Positions 8,494-16,653 of a stretch of 64,000 bases of DNA are shown here, in pieces (position 1 is the first letter of the stretch; every line of letters starts with the position of its first letter). Below the pieces are notes generated by a model that saw nothing but the letters and a program-made list of their open reading frames with translations, made no database searches and was not told the origin of the DNA. Made by a program: the position numbers and the translations under genes. This DNA comes from Saprospiraceae bacterium (GTDB taxonomy: Bacteria > Bacteroidota > Bacteroidia > Chitinophagales > Saprospiraceae). The stretch is from assembly GCA_020436935.1 (NCBI GenBank), contig JAGQWX010000002.1:62001-126000 (forward strand), given 5' to 3'.

Positions 8494-9528
8494 ATGAATA
8501 TCCGCAGATCTTTTGTCCTTTTGCTTTTCATCCTCATGGGAATGGTCTCAAATGCCCAGGAATTCAAAACAAAACAAACCACACTTGTCATCAAAAAGAC
8601 AGCCGACTGGTGCCCTTTTTGCGGACTTTATGGTTGGGATTATTTCAAAGGACTTTATGATAATGTGAAAATGGATGAAAATGCCATCCTGGTTGCCATG
8701 CATTATTCGGGTGGCTTACAAAATACTGCAGCTCTGCAAATCACGAACAACTTCAATGTACCTGGGCAACCTGTAATCATTGTCGACAATCAGGATATTC
8801 TTTTGAATTCTGATAACACCAATGCAAAAATCACGGAAACCAGAACTGCCATCCAAAACAATGCAGGTCGAAATGCAGCCGTAGCTCTGGATCTTGATTT
8901 GGTAAAAATCAATGCCGCAAAATTTAGCATCAACCTGAAAGCAAAAGCTGCACAGGATTTGTCTGGAGTAGAAACCTACGTGGGATTTTACAAAGTACAA
9001 AATAATGTAATACACACTCAGGCAAGCAGGTCTGCGACCGCATCTCACATTAATGTTTTGCAGGGGGCGTACCATTCGGGTTCAGTTTGGGGCCTTCCTC
9101 TTTTTATGGGGAATGTTTCAAAAGGAAGTGAAATGGCAATTGGTGTTGAAATGGAAGCTTTTGCCACTTCTACAGATAACAAAATACTTGCTATTGTCTG
9201 GATCAAAGGTCCGGATGGCAAGTACAGATTTTTGAATGGTCAGATGATCAATTCAACGGAACTGACAACAAGCAATCGCGAAATAGAACAAAATGTAAAT
9301 TTCCAGGCCTATTATTCCAACGATAGGGTGGAAGTCAATTGGGGAGGACAGAAAATTGACAAATGTCTTTTGGTAAATACCCTTGGGCAGGCTTTGCCTT
9401 TGGCACAAATCAAGGAAGAGGGGGAGAAGCATACTTTCGAGAGTCCTAATGTAACTTCAGGCAACTACTTTGTAGTGGTGCATTCAGGAGGACAGGTAAG
9501 ATCAAAAGCCATACAAATTCAAAAATAA
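8494..9528 (+). CDS. Secreted Omp28-like thioredoxin-fold protein with T9SS-type C-terminus
   Basis: A 344-residue exported protein. Residues 1-21 form a signal peptide ending in SNAQ. A thioredoxin-like segment carries a CxxC site in DWCPFCGLYG (near residues 40-46), followed by a cis-Pro-like GQPVIIVDN. This resembles the Omp28-related proteins of Bacteroidota. The last 80 or so residues (VEVNWGGQ, LVNTLGQALPL, SGNYFVVVHSGG, KAIQIQK) fit a type A sorting domain for type IX secretion. The protein is therefore probably a redox-active surface or secreted protein; its partner is unknown. It converges with the small gene at 9540. Confidence 0.75.
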   Translation: MNIRRSFVLLLFILMGMVSNAQEFKTKQTTLVIKKTADWCPFCGLYGWDYFKGLYDNVKMDENAILVAMHYSGGLQNTAALQITNNFNVPGQPVIIVDNQDILLNSDNTNAKITETRTAIQNNAGRNAAVALDLDLVKINAAKFSINLKAKAAQDLSGVETYVGFYKVQNNVIHTQASRSATASHINVLQGAYHSGSVWGLPLFMGNVSKGSEMAIGVEMEAFATSTDNKILAIVWIKGPDGKYRFLNGQMINSTELTTSNREIEQNVNFQAYYSNDRVEVNWGGQKIDKCLLVNTLGQALPLAQIKEEGEKHTFESPNVTSGNYFVVVHSGGQVRSKAIQIQK

Positions 9529-9539
9529 TCAGAAAGAAA

Positions 9540-9743
9540 TCAATGGCCAAAGTATTTCCTGCTTGCGGCCATACCTGTTTCGCTGTCTCTGTAAAACAAG
9601 TCGGTGGCATCTATTGATTTTTCCTGCATGATTTGCCTCTGCTGTTGACTGGCAGAGATATGATTCTGTGTCTGCTTGCAAACGATCATCAGCGTGATAA
9701 TGGAAAAAAGGAATGCCAGGCTATATGTAATTTTCTTCATCAT
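9540..9743 (-). CDS. Small single-pass membrane protein downstream of a YeiH-type transporter
   Basis: A 67-residue protein with one N-terminal hydrophobic segment (YSLAFLFSIITLMIV), which may be a membrane anchor or signal peptide, and a polar tail. Its ATG overlaps the TGA of the upstream transporter gene (ATGA), a strong sign of translational coupling and of a real gene. No family was recognised. A small accessory subunit of the transporter is possible. The second codon is also ATG (9740). Confidence 0.55.
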   Translation of the reverse strand: MMKKITYSLAFLFSIITLMIVCKQTQNHISASQQQRQIMQEKSIDATDLFYRDSETGMAASRKYFGH

Positions 9744-11146
9744 TGGATGCCGGCTGTAATTTCAGGAAACAACTTATAAAACATCAGCCAAGCCATCAAT
9801 AAAGTGAGGATAAGGTTGAAGCTTTGACCAACAACGTACAGAATCAAAGGCTTCCCCCCGCTGAATTGTTGTTTTAATACTTTGAAATTGGTGGATAAAC
9901 CGATAGAAACAAATGCGAGGCAAAAAAGAAATTCCCGCATATGGCCTGTGTATTTCAAAACGCCATCTTCAAGAAGGTTTTTGGCATTTTCGCTCCCAAT
10001 TCCTGCATGAAGGATGGAAAAGACAACAGATGCCGCTACAAATCCCAGGATGAATTTTGGCAATCGCAGCCAAATTTCACTGAAGTTGGCTTTGTTTTTT
10101 TGATCAGGATTAGTATTTGCTTCAACTCTGGTCGACCAGTAATAGGCTACTCCGAAGGCAATGACACCAATCAGTATGTTTTGAATCATTTTGATGGTAG
10201 CTGCAACGCTCATCGCTTTCTCTCCCAGAAAAGCACCTGCAGCAACCACTGCTCCTGTTGCATCAAGTGTGCCGCCCAGCCATGCCCCACCCAGGACTTC
10301 AGGCATACCTACCCACTTGATAAATGCAGGCATGGCAACCATCATGATGGAGGTAAATACCATCGACAAGCCCACTGCAGTCGTGAGCTCCTCTTTTGTT
10401 GCCTTACTCGCAGCTGCTGTAGCAATAGCCGCTGAAACACCACAAACGGACATGTCAGCGCTAATGGTCATGTTGAGACTTTTGGATTTAATTTTCAATA
10501 TGCGTTGACCAAACCAAAATGTAACCACCAAAACTATGGGCGTTACCACCCAGGCCACGAATATTCCCGGAATGCCTATGGCTACAATTTTACCAAACAA
10601 TATCTCAGCTCCGAGCAATACCAACCCCGTTTTTATGAACAATTCATGTTTTAAGCCGGTTTCCGCCCATGAAGGCAAACCCCAGACATTATTGATGAAA
10701 ACACCCAAAGCAATGGCCCACAATGGATATCCAAAGCCTGCATCTTTGAGATTGGACTGTGATGCAAAAATATAAGAGACCATTGCCAAACAAAACACAA
10801 GGAGGCTTGCTTTGAGAAAATCTGATTTTTTGCCATCGGCTTCATCTTTATGAGACAATAAGAAGACCACAAAAAGGAACGCTATGCCTGTAATGAAGCC
10901 GAAGATGGTTTTCCAGGCAATGGCAGTAGTTGTTATGCCCAGATCATTGGTGCTCGAAGAAGTAAATGCCAAAAAAGGATTGATTTCCCATTTTGCGGTT
11001 TTGACATTCATCGATTTGAGAAAGCTGGCCAAAATATTGCGGTCTTCACCAATTCCCATTGCAGGAATGACCAGGAATGCAAGTAAGGCAAGCAAAAGAA
11101 TGATGCTTGCTGAAAAAATGGCTCTTTTATCTTCTGTCCATTTCAT
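9740..11146 (-). CDS. YeiH/UPF0324-family putative sulfate exporter
   Basis: A polytopic inner-membrane protein of 468 residues from the ATG at 11146 (MKWTEDKRAIFSASIILLLA); the frame is open to 11332, but that extension contains the neighbouring terminator region and is unlikely to be translated. Conserved family stretches are present: NNVWGLPSWAETGL, ISADMSVCGVSAAIATAAAS, GGAWLGGTLDATGAV and FCLAFVSIGLSTNF. The family (Cons_hypoth698) is annotated as putative sulfate exporters, with little direct evidence. It is longer than E. coli YeiH (about 350 residues) because of an extra N-terminal hydrophobic part. Coupled to the small protein at 9540. Confidence 0.85.
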   Translation of the reverse strand: MKWTEDKRAIFSASIILLLALLAFLVIPAMGIGEDRNILASFLKSMNVKTAKWEINPFLAFTSSSTNDLGITTTAIAWKTIFGFITGIAFLFVVFLLSHKDEADGKKSDFLKASLLVFCLAMVSYIFASQSNLKDAGFGYPLWAIALGVFINNVWGLPSWAETGLKHELFIKTGLVLLGAEILFGKIVAIGIPGIFVAWVVTPIVLVVTFWFGQRILKIKSKSLNMTISADMSVCGVSAAIATAAASKATKEELTTAVGLSMVFTSIMMVAMPAFIKWVGMPEVLGGAWLGGTLDATGAVVAAGAFLGEKAMSVAATIKMIQNILIGVIAFGVAYYWSTRVEANTNPDQKNKANFSEIWLRLPKFILGFVAASVVFSILHAGIGSENAKNLLEDGVLKYTGHMREFLFCLAFVSIGLSTNFKVLKQQFSGGKPLILYVVGQSFNLILTLLMAWLMFYKLFPEITAGIQ

Positions 11147-11280
11147 AATGATGGCTTTTCTAAAAATTGAATTGGCAATGTAAAAAATCAAACCATAAAG
11201 GTTGATGACGAAGATAAAAGTTCTGAGTGGAAAATTATTATGATTCTGGTTTTCAAAAGGGAAGTTGCTTGATTGCAAAA

Positions 11281-11315
11281 AAAAAAGCCGTCGGTGATGA
11301 CCCAACGGCTTTTTT
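11281..11315 (-). terminator. Rho-independent terminator, probably bidirectional
   Basis: An 11-bp perfect stem AAAAAAGCCGT / ACGGCTTTTTT around a 13-nt loop (11292-11304). Read on the minus strand it lies just after the HAD gene's stop (11333) and ends in a T-run; the other strand also has a T-run. Confidence 0.85.
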
Positions 11316-11332
11316 ATATTTCTTCTGTTCAA

Positions 11333-11758
11333 TTATTCTTCACCAAAGACTTCAATTTCTTTCATAGCCTTGATGAGGTCAGTAAACTTGCCTTTGAATC
11401 TTGTCGCTCTTACCATGTGATTGTCGATCCAATGATAATTACCACCTCTTGGTTTACCAACCAAAAGACCATGATATTTGAAGCCATGTTTGTTAAGCCA
11501 TGCTTCAGTAATTGCTCTGTGTTCTTCTGTTCTGGAAGTGAAGTAGGTGATGATGTGTCCTTCATCATACCACTTGTTGATGATTTCCAAAGCATCAGGA
11601 TATGGTTCACAAGTCACCATTCTTTCCGGCTCTTCGTTTGGAATGTCATCAGTAATCGTACCATCTATATCTATCAGATAGTTTTTTACGTGTACGTCAA
11701 GGATAGGACTTATTGCCTCGCCTTTTTCGTTTTTCAATGCTATCAAATCCGTGCTCAT
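11333..11758 (-). CDS. Small HAD-superfamily phosphatase
   Basis: A 141-residue soluble protein with HAD motif I DIDGTITDD (near residues 30-38, nucleophile Asp30 and the +2 Asp), motif II FTSRTEEH (Ser/Thr) and a late acidic/Lys segment (GKPRGGNYHWIDNHM). No cap domain is evident, so a small-substrate phosphatase or a protein/macromolecule phosphatase is possible. The substrate is unknown. A perfect -7 element (TAACTTTG on the minus strand) lies 20 bp upstream and a strong terminator follows, so it is a single-gene unit. Confidence 0.75.
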   Translation of the reverse strand: MSTDLIALKNEKGEAISPILDVHVKNYLIDIDGTITDDIPNEEPERMVTCEPYPDALEIINKWYDEGHIITYFTSRTEEHRAITEAWLNKHGFKYHGLLVGKPRGGNYHWIDNHMVRATRFKGKFTDLIKAMKEIEVFGEE

Positions 11759-11777
11759 TTTTTTAAATATTGAGGTG

Positions 11778-11785
11778 CAAAGTTA
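11778..11785 (-). promoter_or_regulatory. Bacteroidota -7 promoter element
   Basis: Minus-strand TAACTTTG, an exact TAnnTTTG match 20 bp before the HAD phosphatase ATG. The -33 element is weak. Confidence 0.5.
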
Positions 11786-11942
11786 TGACTTATTTTAAAA
11801 GTCTGGGTTGCACAAGTATTAAAAGTGGGAAAAATTACCGAAATGACGGATTTTGAGAAAAATCTCAACATTTTTTAAGTTCAGGAAAAAGTAGTTTTTA
11901 GTGTTGTAAGGAGGTATATCAAGTGGTTTATACTTCCTGACC

Positions 11943-12782
11943 TCAATTGATTGGAATATAATTTTCAGGATTTATTGGAAATCCATTGAACCATAACTCA
12001 AGGTGCAAATGTGGGCCATTGGTAAGGCGTCCTGTATTGCCAATGATGGCTACTGCTTGCCCTGCTTTGACCAGATCACCGGTTTTAACCAGCAATGAGC
12101 TGTTGTGTTTATAAACAGAAACAAGATTCCTGGGATGCTGTACCATTACGGTATTGCCGCCATCGACATTCCACTCAGCCGAAATAACAATGCCACTCAT
12201 GATCGATTTAACAGCAGTATTTTTTGGGGCGGTGATGTCTGAGCCAAAATGCTCAATTTCCGGATCAAACTTGGCTGACACCGTTCCTGATAGAGGTGAG
12301 GCAAAGACCAATTGATTCAATTCCTTGGTTTTGCTAGCTTCCTGCATTGAAGCGTTGTTGACCGTTGTTACTGGTGTTGATGTTTCCCCGGCTGTGTTTT
12401 CTCCTGTTTCTGCTTTCTGTGGAACATCTCCAGGGCTGGCAGACCCTTTCAATAGATTGCTTATCCCTTTATTATAGGCTTCCTGCGCCTGCATCAATTC
12501 TTCCAGTTCATCCACTTTTCTCCTCATCTCGATATATTGCGAATTATCTGTGCCAATGGCGAATCCTGGAATCATTCTTTTGATCGGAGTAAAAAAGATC
12601 AGTGCTACTGCAAGAGCACCTATCAAAACCAATAGAGTACTGAGCAGGATATACAGGGTAAGCAGGTTGAATTTGAAAGTATTAACTTCCTTAAGGTCGT
12701 CGTCGTCGATTACCACCAGACGGTAATTGTCCTGCAATCTCTCCAGTAAACTCCTTTTATTTTCTACATCTGCCGATGCCAT
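11943..12782 (-). CDS. Membrane-anchored M23 (LytM-type) metallopeptidase
   Basis: About 279 residues from the ATG at 12782 (MASADVENKRSLLERLQDNY); the frame is open to 12884, but that part contains palindromes more typical of control DNA. A short cytoplasmic N-terminus is followed by one membrane helix (LLTLYILLSTLLVLIGALAV), a coiled-coil-like stretch (YIEMRRKVDELEELMQAQEA) and a C-terminal M23 domain. Zinc ligands are present: HFGSD (His and Asp) and HLHLEL (HxH), so it is probably active or able to bind peptidoglycan. Such proteins cut peptide cross-links in the cell wall or activate amidases. Stands alone. Confidence 0.88.
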   Translation of the reverse strand: MASADVENKRSLLERLQDNYRLVVIDDDDLKEVNTFKFNLLTLYILLSTLLVLIGALAVALIFFTPIKRMIPGFAIGTDNSQYIEMRRKVDELEELMQAQEAYNKGISNLLKGSASPGDVPQKAETGENTAGETSTPVTTVNNASMQEASKTKELNQLVFASPLSGTVSAKFDPEIEHFGSDITAPKNTAVKSIMSGIVISAEWNVDGGNTVMVQHPRNLVSVYKHNSSLLVKTGDLVKAGQAVAIIGNTGRLTNGPHLHLELWFNGFPINPENYIPIN

Positions 12783-12851
12783 CTTATGTTTTTTTTGAGT
12801 GTTGTAAGGTTCTTCATTCTGGTTATGAATGGTTTTTTTTGGCTTTTCAAA

Positions 12852-12876
12852 GGTCAATTGACCAGATTTGCTGGTC
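12852..12876. promoter_or_regulatory. Palindrome cluster upstream of the M23 gene
   Basis: A perfect 12-bp palindrome GGTCAATTGACC (12852-12863) overlaps a second inverted repeat GACCAG-ATTTG-CTGGTC (12860-12876), giving three GGTC/GACC half-sites about 70-95 bp upstream of the preferred M23 start. Possible operator; no regulator is assigned. Confidence 0.35.
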
Positions 12877-12957
12877 TTTATCATTAATAATCAGCGGCTA
12901 TGTGCTTGATTTTGGTGTTCTTGAAATAAGATATCGATTTTAAATCACTTCTTAGAG

Positions 12958-13119
12958 ATACTAATCGGAAATAGATTTGACCACATAATTGCTACCAAAA
13001 AAGCAAATTTCTTCGTTAGAAAGCCTCGCCGGAGTACCCACTCCGTCTGCGTTTTCTGCCTTGAACTTTACTTTTTTGTTTCCACAATTAAAATGATCAA
13101 TCCATTTTCCGATTAGTAT
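12958..13119. repeat. Palindromic dispersed element, copy A
   Basis: A 162-bp element with terminal inverted repeats: the left end begins ATACTAATCGGAAA and the right end is its exact reverse complement, with further imperfect pairing inward. The centre forms a hairpin CGGAGT-ACCC-ACTCCG (13030-13045). Copies B (13153-13312) and C (41009-41156) share the ends, and copy C also shares the centre. No reading frame is conserved. It looks like a non-autonomous palindromic element (MITE-like). Confidence 0.7.
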
Positions 13120-13152
13120 ATTTAAAATAAATTTGCGCAAAATTAGTTATTT

Positions 13153-13312
13153 ATACTGATCGTAAATAGATTTGATCGTGTAATTGCTGAGAAATTTGAG
13201 TATTGTCAGGCTCAATTGGCGGTCTGAAAATTCAAAAAAGAATCCAAACAACGTAAAGTTTGATTTTTTGTTCTCAGATTTGCAACACCTTCAATCCATT
13301 ACCCGATCGTAT
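13153..13312. repeat. Palindromic dispersed element, copy B (diverged centre)
   Basis: Lies 33 bp after copy A in the same orientation. The left end ATACTGATCGTAAATAGATT and the right end CCATTACCCGATCGTAT are imperfect inverted repeats and match copies A and C; TAATTGCTGAGAAATTTG aligns with TAATTGCT in copy A. The centre has lost the conserved hairpin. Confidence 0.55.
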
Positions 13313-13436
13313 TTTTTAAATAATAAATGTTCAGATCTGCCCGGTTTTGATCAAAAATGATTGAATTTTTGAGTCAAATTGGGTTACTCAACAGATACTT
13401 TAAATAAACGGAACGAGATTTGTTTCTAATATCCCA
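13313..13436. other. Intergenic region with two palindromes before a small ORF
   Basis: Contains a perfect 12-bp palindrome TTTTGATCAAAA (13345-13356) and an inverted repeat TTGAGT / ACTCAA (13369-13374 and 13386-13391). No promoter matching TAnnTTTG is evident. These may be control sites for the small ORF and the PorW-type gene that follow. Confidence 0.3.
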
Positions 13437-13613
13437 ATGAGCAGTTTTATCAAAACAATTGGGGGCTTAGCCAAGAAGCAAATCCATTATAAAATAATGC
13501 TGGTTAAAGAAGAAGTCCAAAATACGATTATATACAATCAAAGCGCGTTGACATCGTTTATGAGTAATTATACGCCTGATTTTGAACGAAAAGGACTTAA
13601 AAATACATTTTAG
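13437..13613 (+). CDS. Possible small basic protein upstream of PorW/SprE
   Basis: An open frame of 58 codons starting at ATG 13437 (MSSFIKTIGGLAKKQIHYKI at the N-terminus, ending ERKGLKNTF). It ends 8 bp before the ATG of the PorW-type gene, so the two could be cotranscribed. It has no membrane segment and no recognised family. Supporting it: ATG start and close spacing. Against it: short length and no known counterpart. It could also be a decayed gene remnant next to the repeat elements. Confidence 0.3.
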   Translation: MSSFIKTIGGLAKKQIHYKIMLVKEEVQNTIIYNQSALTSFMSNYTPDFERKGLKNTF

Positions 13614-13621
13614 TGCGATTG

Positions 13622-16600
13622 ATGAAATTTAAAATCCATACTTCCTACATTTTCAAAGCCATGATCCTTATGGGCCTCGTGGTATTTCTTAGCGCATGTG
13701 TAACTAAGAAAAAGAAGGGAGACGTTTCTAAGTTAGGTAAATTTTACCACAATACTACGTCAGAATACAATGGCTACTTTAATGCCAATGAGCTGATGAA
13801 GGAGAGCGTTGCCATCCTCAGGGAGAACAACAATGACAATTATTCAAATTTGCTGGATATCTACGACTATGTATCTGTCAATGATCCAAAAATGGTATAT
13901 GGTCAGCTGGATAAAGCGATTGAAAAAGTAACCAGAGTTGCAGCCATCCATTCTCCCGGAGATTGGGTAGATGATTCCTATGTCCTCATGGGTAAAGCCC
14001 AATTCATTAAGCAGGATTATGAAACATCTGTAGAAACTTTCGAGTACTTCCAGGATGCCTTCAACCCTTCCAACCCATTTGGTAGGAACTATCAAAAAAG
14101 AAAATTGCAAAAGACCAATAGCAAGGCTGCAGCCAAGCAAAGGAAAAAAGAACAGGAAGCAATCCAAAAGGAACGCGAGGAAACACGTGAGGCTACCCAA
14201 AAGCAAAGAGAAAACGATAGAAAAGCTCAGCAAAAGAAAAAGGAAGAGGAACAAAAGGCGCGCAAAAAAGCCGCTGAAGACAGAAGGAAAAAGGCCAGCA
14301 GTTCACGGGGCAACTCCAGGTCAAATACGACCAGAACGACAAGAGCAAATCCCAGTACTGCCCAACCGGCTGCAAATGTAGCTACAAAGGATAGTTCAGC
14401 AACTTCTACGCCTCCTAAAGTAGTCGAAAAGGCTCCGGATCCCAAAAAAGAAGAACCAAAGCCCGATGATAATACGCCTCCAAAAAAAGATAAAGCTGGT
14501 GAGTCAGCCTACTATGAAGGTATGATGTGGCTTGCAAGAGGATATATCAGAACTGAGCAATATTCCAATGCTGAATATCTTCTGAAAAGAATTGATGAAC
14601 TGACTGATCACAAGAAGGAAGTAAAAGTTGGCTGGAATCCGACAATGGCAGATCTCATGATTCATGAGAAAAGATACAATGAAGCCATAACTTACCTTGA
14701 GAAGTCCATTGAGACTGCTGAGCGAAAAGAAGATAAATCCAGGTATGCATTCATTGCCGGTCAGATCATGAGCATGCAAGGTGATTACGCTTCTGCCGGG
14801 GAATATTTTGAAACAGCTATGAAGCGGGCCGGCAAGAACTTCAAGCTTCGCTTTATGGCAGAGCTCAATCAGCTCAAGAACTATGCGCTCAGTGGAAGAA
14901 AAAGTCAGCGTGAAGTAGAGACTTCACTCGAAAAAATGCTTGCTGAAGAGAAAAACAAGTTGTATAAAGATCAGATCTATTATGCGCTTGGTGACATTGC
15001 ACTCAATAAAGGTGATAAGGAAAAGGCCAGAGAATTTTATTCTTTGAGCGTTCGCAATAATGTATCGGACCAGGTATTGAAAGGAGAAGCGTTTTACAAA
15101 GTGGCCAATATGTACTACCTGGATAAAAACTACCTCCAGGCTAAGCTTTACTTTGATTCGACAGCACTGGTTATGGTCGAAAAAGACCCAAGAAAGACTG
15201 AGGTGCAGGCATTGGCCCAAAAGCTTGCCGGCGTTGCAGCAGCCATAAAAGAATTGAATGAACTGGATACCCTTCTGGCCATGGCCAGCATGGATGAAGC
15301 CAGTTTGTACAAAATTGCCAGAGACAGAAAAGCGAATGCAAAAGGAGCAAACACTAAAAAGCTTGATTCAAACACGACAGATTCAGGGCTATTCATTGGC
15401 AAATCCAGAACGGTTTCACTCAATTCCACATTTTTTGCTTACAATCCCATCAACATAGAAAACGGCAAGAAGGAATTCGCTGACAAGTGGGGCAAGGTCA
15501 ATCTTGAAGACAACTGGCGAAGGAGCAACAAGTCATTGTCTGCATCAGGAAGCCTTAATAATGACCAGGCTTCAAGTGGTGCAACTGAGAAAGAAGAGAA
15601 AATTGATGAGGAGGAGTTCAAAAAATTGATGGCTGATGTACCATTTACTTCAGACCAAAAGGCTATAGTTCTTCAGAAAATCAATGCGGCATTGTATAGA
15701 GCCGGTTCTGCGCTTAAGCTTGATCTTGAGGATTATAAAGAGAGCAACAGAATGCTTGAGCGATTGATCGCTAATGAAGATCATGGTTTTGACAAGCGCT
15801 TGGACGCCCTTTACTTATTGTACACCAACTACAATACATTAGGAGATCAAACCAATGCAAACAGGATAAAAAACATGATACTTAGTCAGTATCCAGAGTC
15901 CAATTATGCAAAAATTATCAATGATCCTTCTTATGTCAATCAATTGATCAGCGAATCAATGGCTGTTGACAATTATTATGAGGATACTTATAAAATGTTT
16001 GAACAAAGGAACTACGCCAATGTGGTAGCCAGGGCCCAGGAATCGGTCACTTTATTTGGTGAAGACAACCCGTTCAAAGCAAAGTTCTCGCTTATAAAAG
16101 CGATGAGCATTGGATTTCTTGAAGGCAAAGATGCATATGTAAAGGCCTTGCAGGAAACTATTGTAAGATATCCCGGCACTCCTGAGGAAACTAAAGCCAA
16201 AGAAATCACGCGATTCCTTAAAGGAGATGAATCTTCTTTCAGAGAAGTGGACATCAAAGAAGTTGATAACATCTACAGTAAAGAAGATGATGCCAGACAT
16301 TATGTGGTTGTAGTTTTGTTTGATTATAGCGATAAGGTCCTGCAGGAAGCCAAAATTGCAGTCCTCAATTACAACAAACAATACTTTAAGCTTGAAAACC
16401 TTCAGCTGGGAGATCAAATCCTAAGTAAGGATGAAAGCACACAAGTCATTCTCGTGAGAAGTTTTGACAATATGGCGAAGGCAAGAAAGTACTACGATAC
16501 TGTCATCAAGGATCAGGAAAAATTCATTCCATCATCGGTAACTGCATATGAGTTGTTCCCTATTACACAGCGAAATTTCCGCAAGATGGTCAATGAGAAA

Positions 16601-16645
16601 TCACATTCAGGATATAGAACTTTTTTTGAGGCCAACTACAAATAA
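13622..16645 (+). CDS. sprE: PorW/SprE-type TPR lipoprotein of the type IX secretion system
   Basis: A 1007-residue outer-membrane lipoprotein: signal peptide with lipobox LSAC (Cys26), then KFYHNTTSEYNGYFNANEL, a hallmark start of the PorW/SprE family, followed by many TPR-like helices. The protein is needed in relatives for T9SS secretion and gliding, probably linking the OM translocon to the PorLM motor. An unusual Lys/Arg/Glu-rich, then Pro/Ser/Thr-rich insertion (about residues 155-295) separates the first TPR block from the second. The ATG at 13622 is preferred over the GTG at 13613. The C-terminus (YVVVVLFDYSDK, FEANYK) is typical. Cotranscribed with the deacetylase-family gene 8 bp downstream. 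Confidence 0.85.
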   Translation: MKFKIHTSYIFKAMILMGLVVFLSACVTKKKKGDVSKLGKFYHNTTSEYNGYFNANELMKESVAILRENNNDNYSNLLDIYDYVSVNDPKMVYGQLDKAIEKVTRVAAIHSPGDWVDDSYVLMGKAQFIKQDYETSVETFEYFQDAFNPSNPFGRNYQKRKLQKTNSKAAAKQRKKEQEAIQKEREETREATQKQRENDRKAQQKKKEEEQKARKKAAEDRRKKASSSRGNSRSNTTRTTRANPSTAQPAANVATKDSSATSTPPKVVEKAPDPKKEEPKPDDNTPPKKDKAGESAYYEGMMWLARGYIRTEQYSNAEYLLKRIDELTDHKKEVKVGWNPTMADLMIHEKRYNEAITYLEKSIETAERKEDKSRYAFIAGQIMSMQGDYASAGEYFETAMKRAGKNFKLRFMAELNQLKNYALSGRKSQREVETSLEKMLAEEKNKLYKDQIYYALGDIALNKGDKEKAREFYSLSVRNNVSDQVLKGEAFYKVANMYYLDKNYLQAKLYFDSTALVMVEKDPRKTEVQALAQKLAGVAAAIKELNELDTLLAMASMDEASLYKIARDRKANAKGANTKKLDSNTTDSGLFIGKSRTVSLNSTFFAYNPINIENGKKEFADKWGKVNLEDNWRRSNKSLSASGSLNNDQASSGATEKEEKIDEEEFKKLMADVPFTSDQKAIVLQKINAALYRAGSALKLDLEDYKESNRMLERLIANEDHGFDKRLDALYLLYTNYNTLGDQTNANRIKNMILSQYPESNYAKIINDPSYVNQLISESMAVDNYYEDTYKMFEQRNYANVVARAQESVTLFGEDNPFKAKFSLIKAMSIGFLEGKDAYVKALQETIVRYPGTPEETKAKEITRFLKGDESSFREVDIKEVDNIYSKEDDARHYVVVVLFDYSDKVLQEAKIAVLNYNKQYFKLENLQLGDQILSKDESTQVILVRSFDNMAKARKYYDTVIKDQEKFIPSSVTAYELFPITQRNFRKMVNEKSHSGYRTFFEANYK

Positions 16646-16653
16646 TCTTTAAA

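Noticed and set aside
9941-10508. Plus-strand open frames inside the YeiH-type gene
   Set aside because: Shadows of a well-supported membrane protein gene on the other strand.
13844-14445. Hydrophobic minus-strand frames within the PorW-type gene
   Set aside because: Antisense of a Lys/Glu-rich coding stretch gives Phe/Leu-rich frames; artefact of composition.
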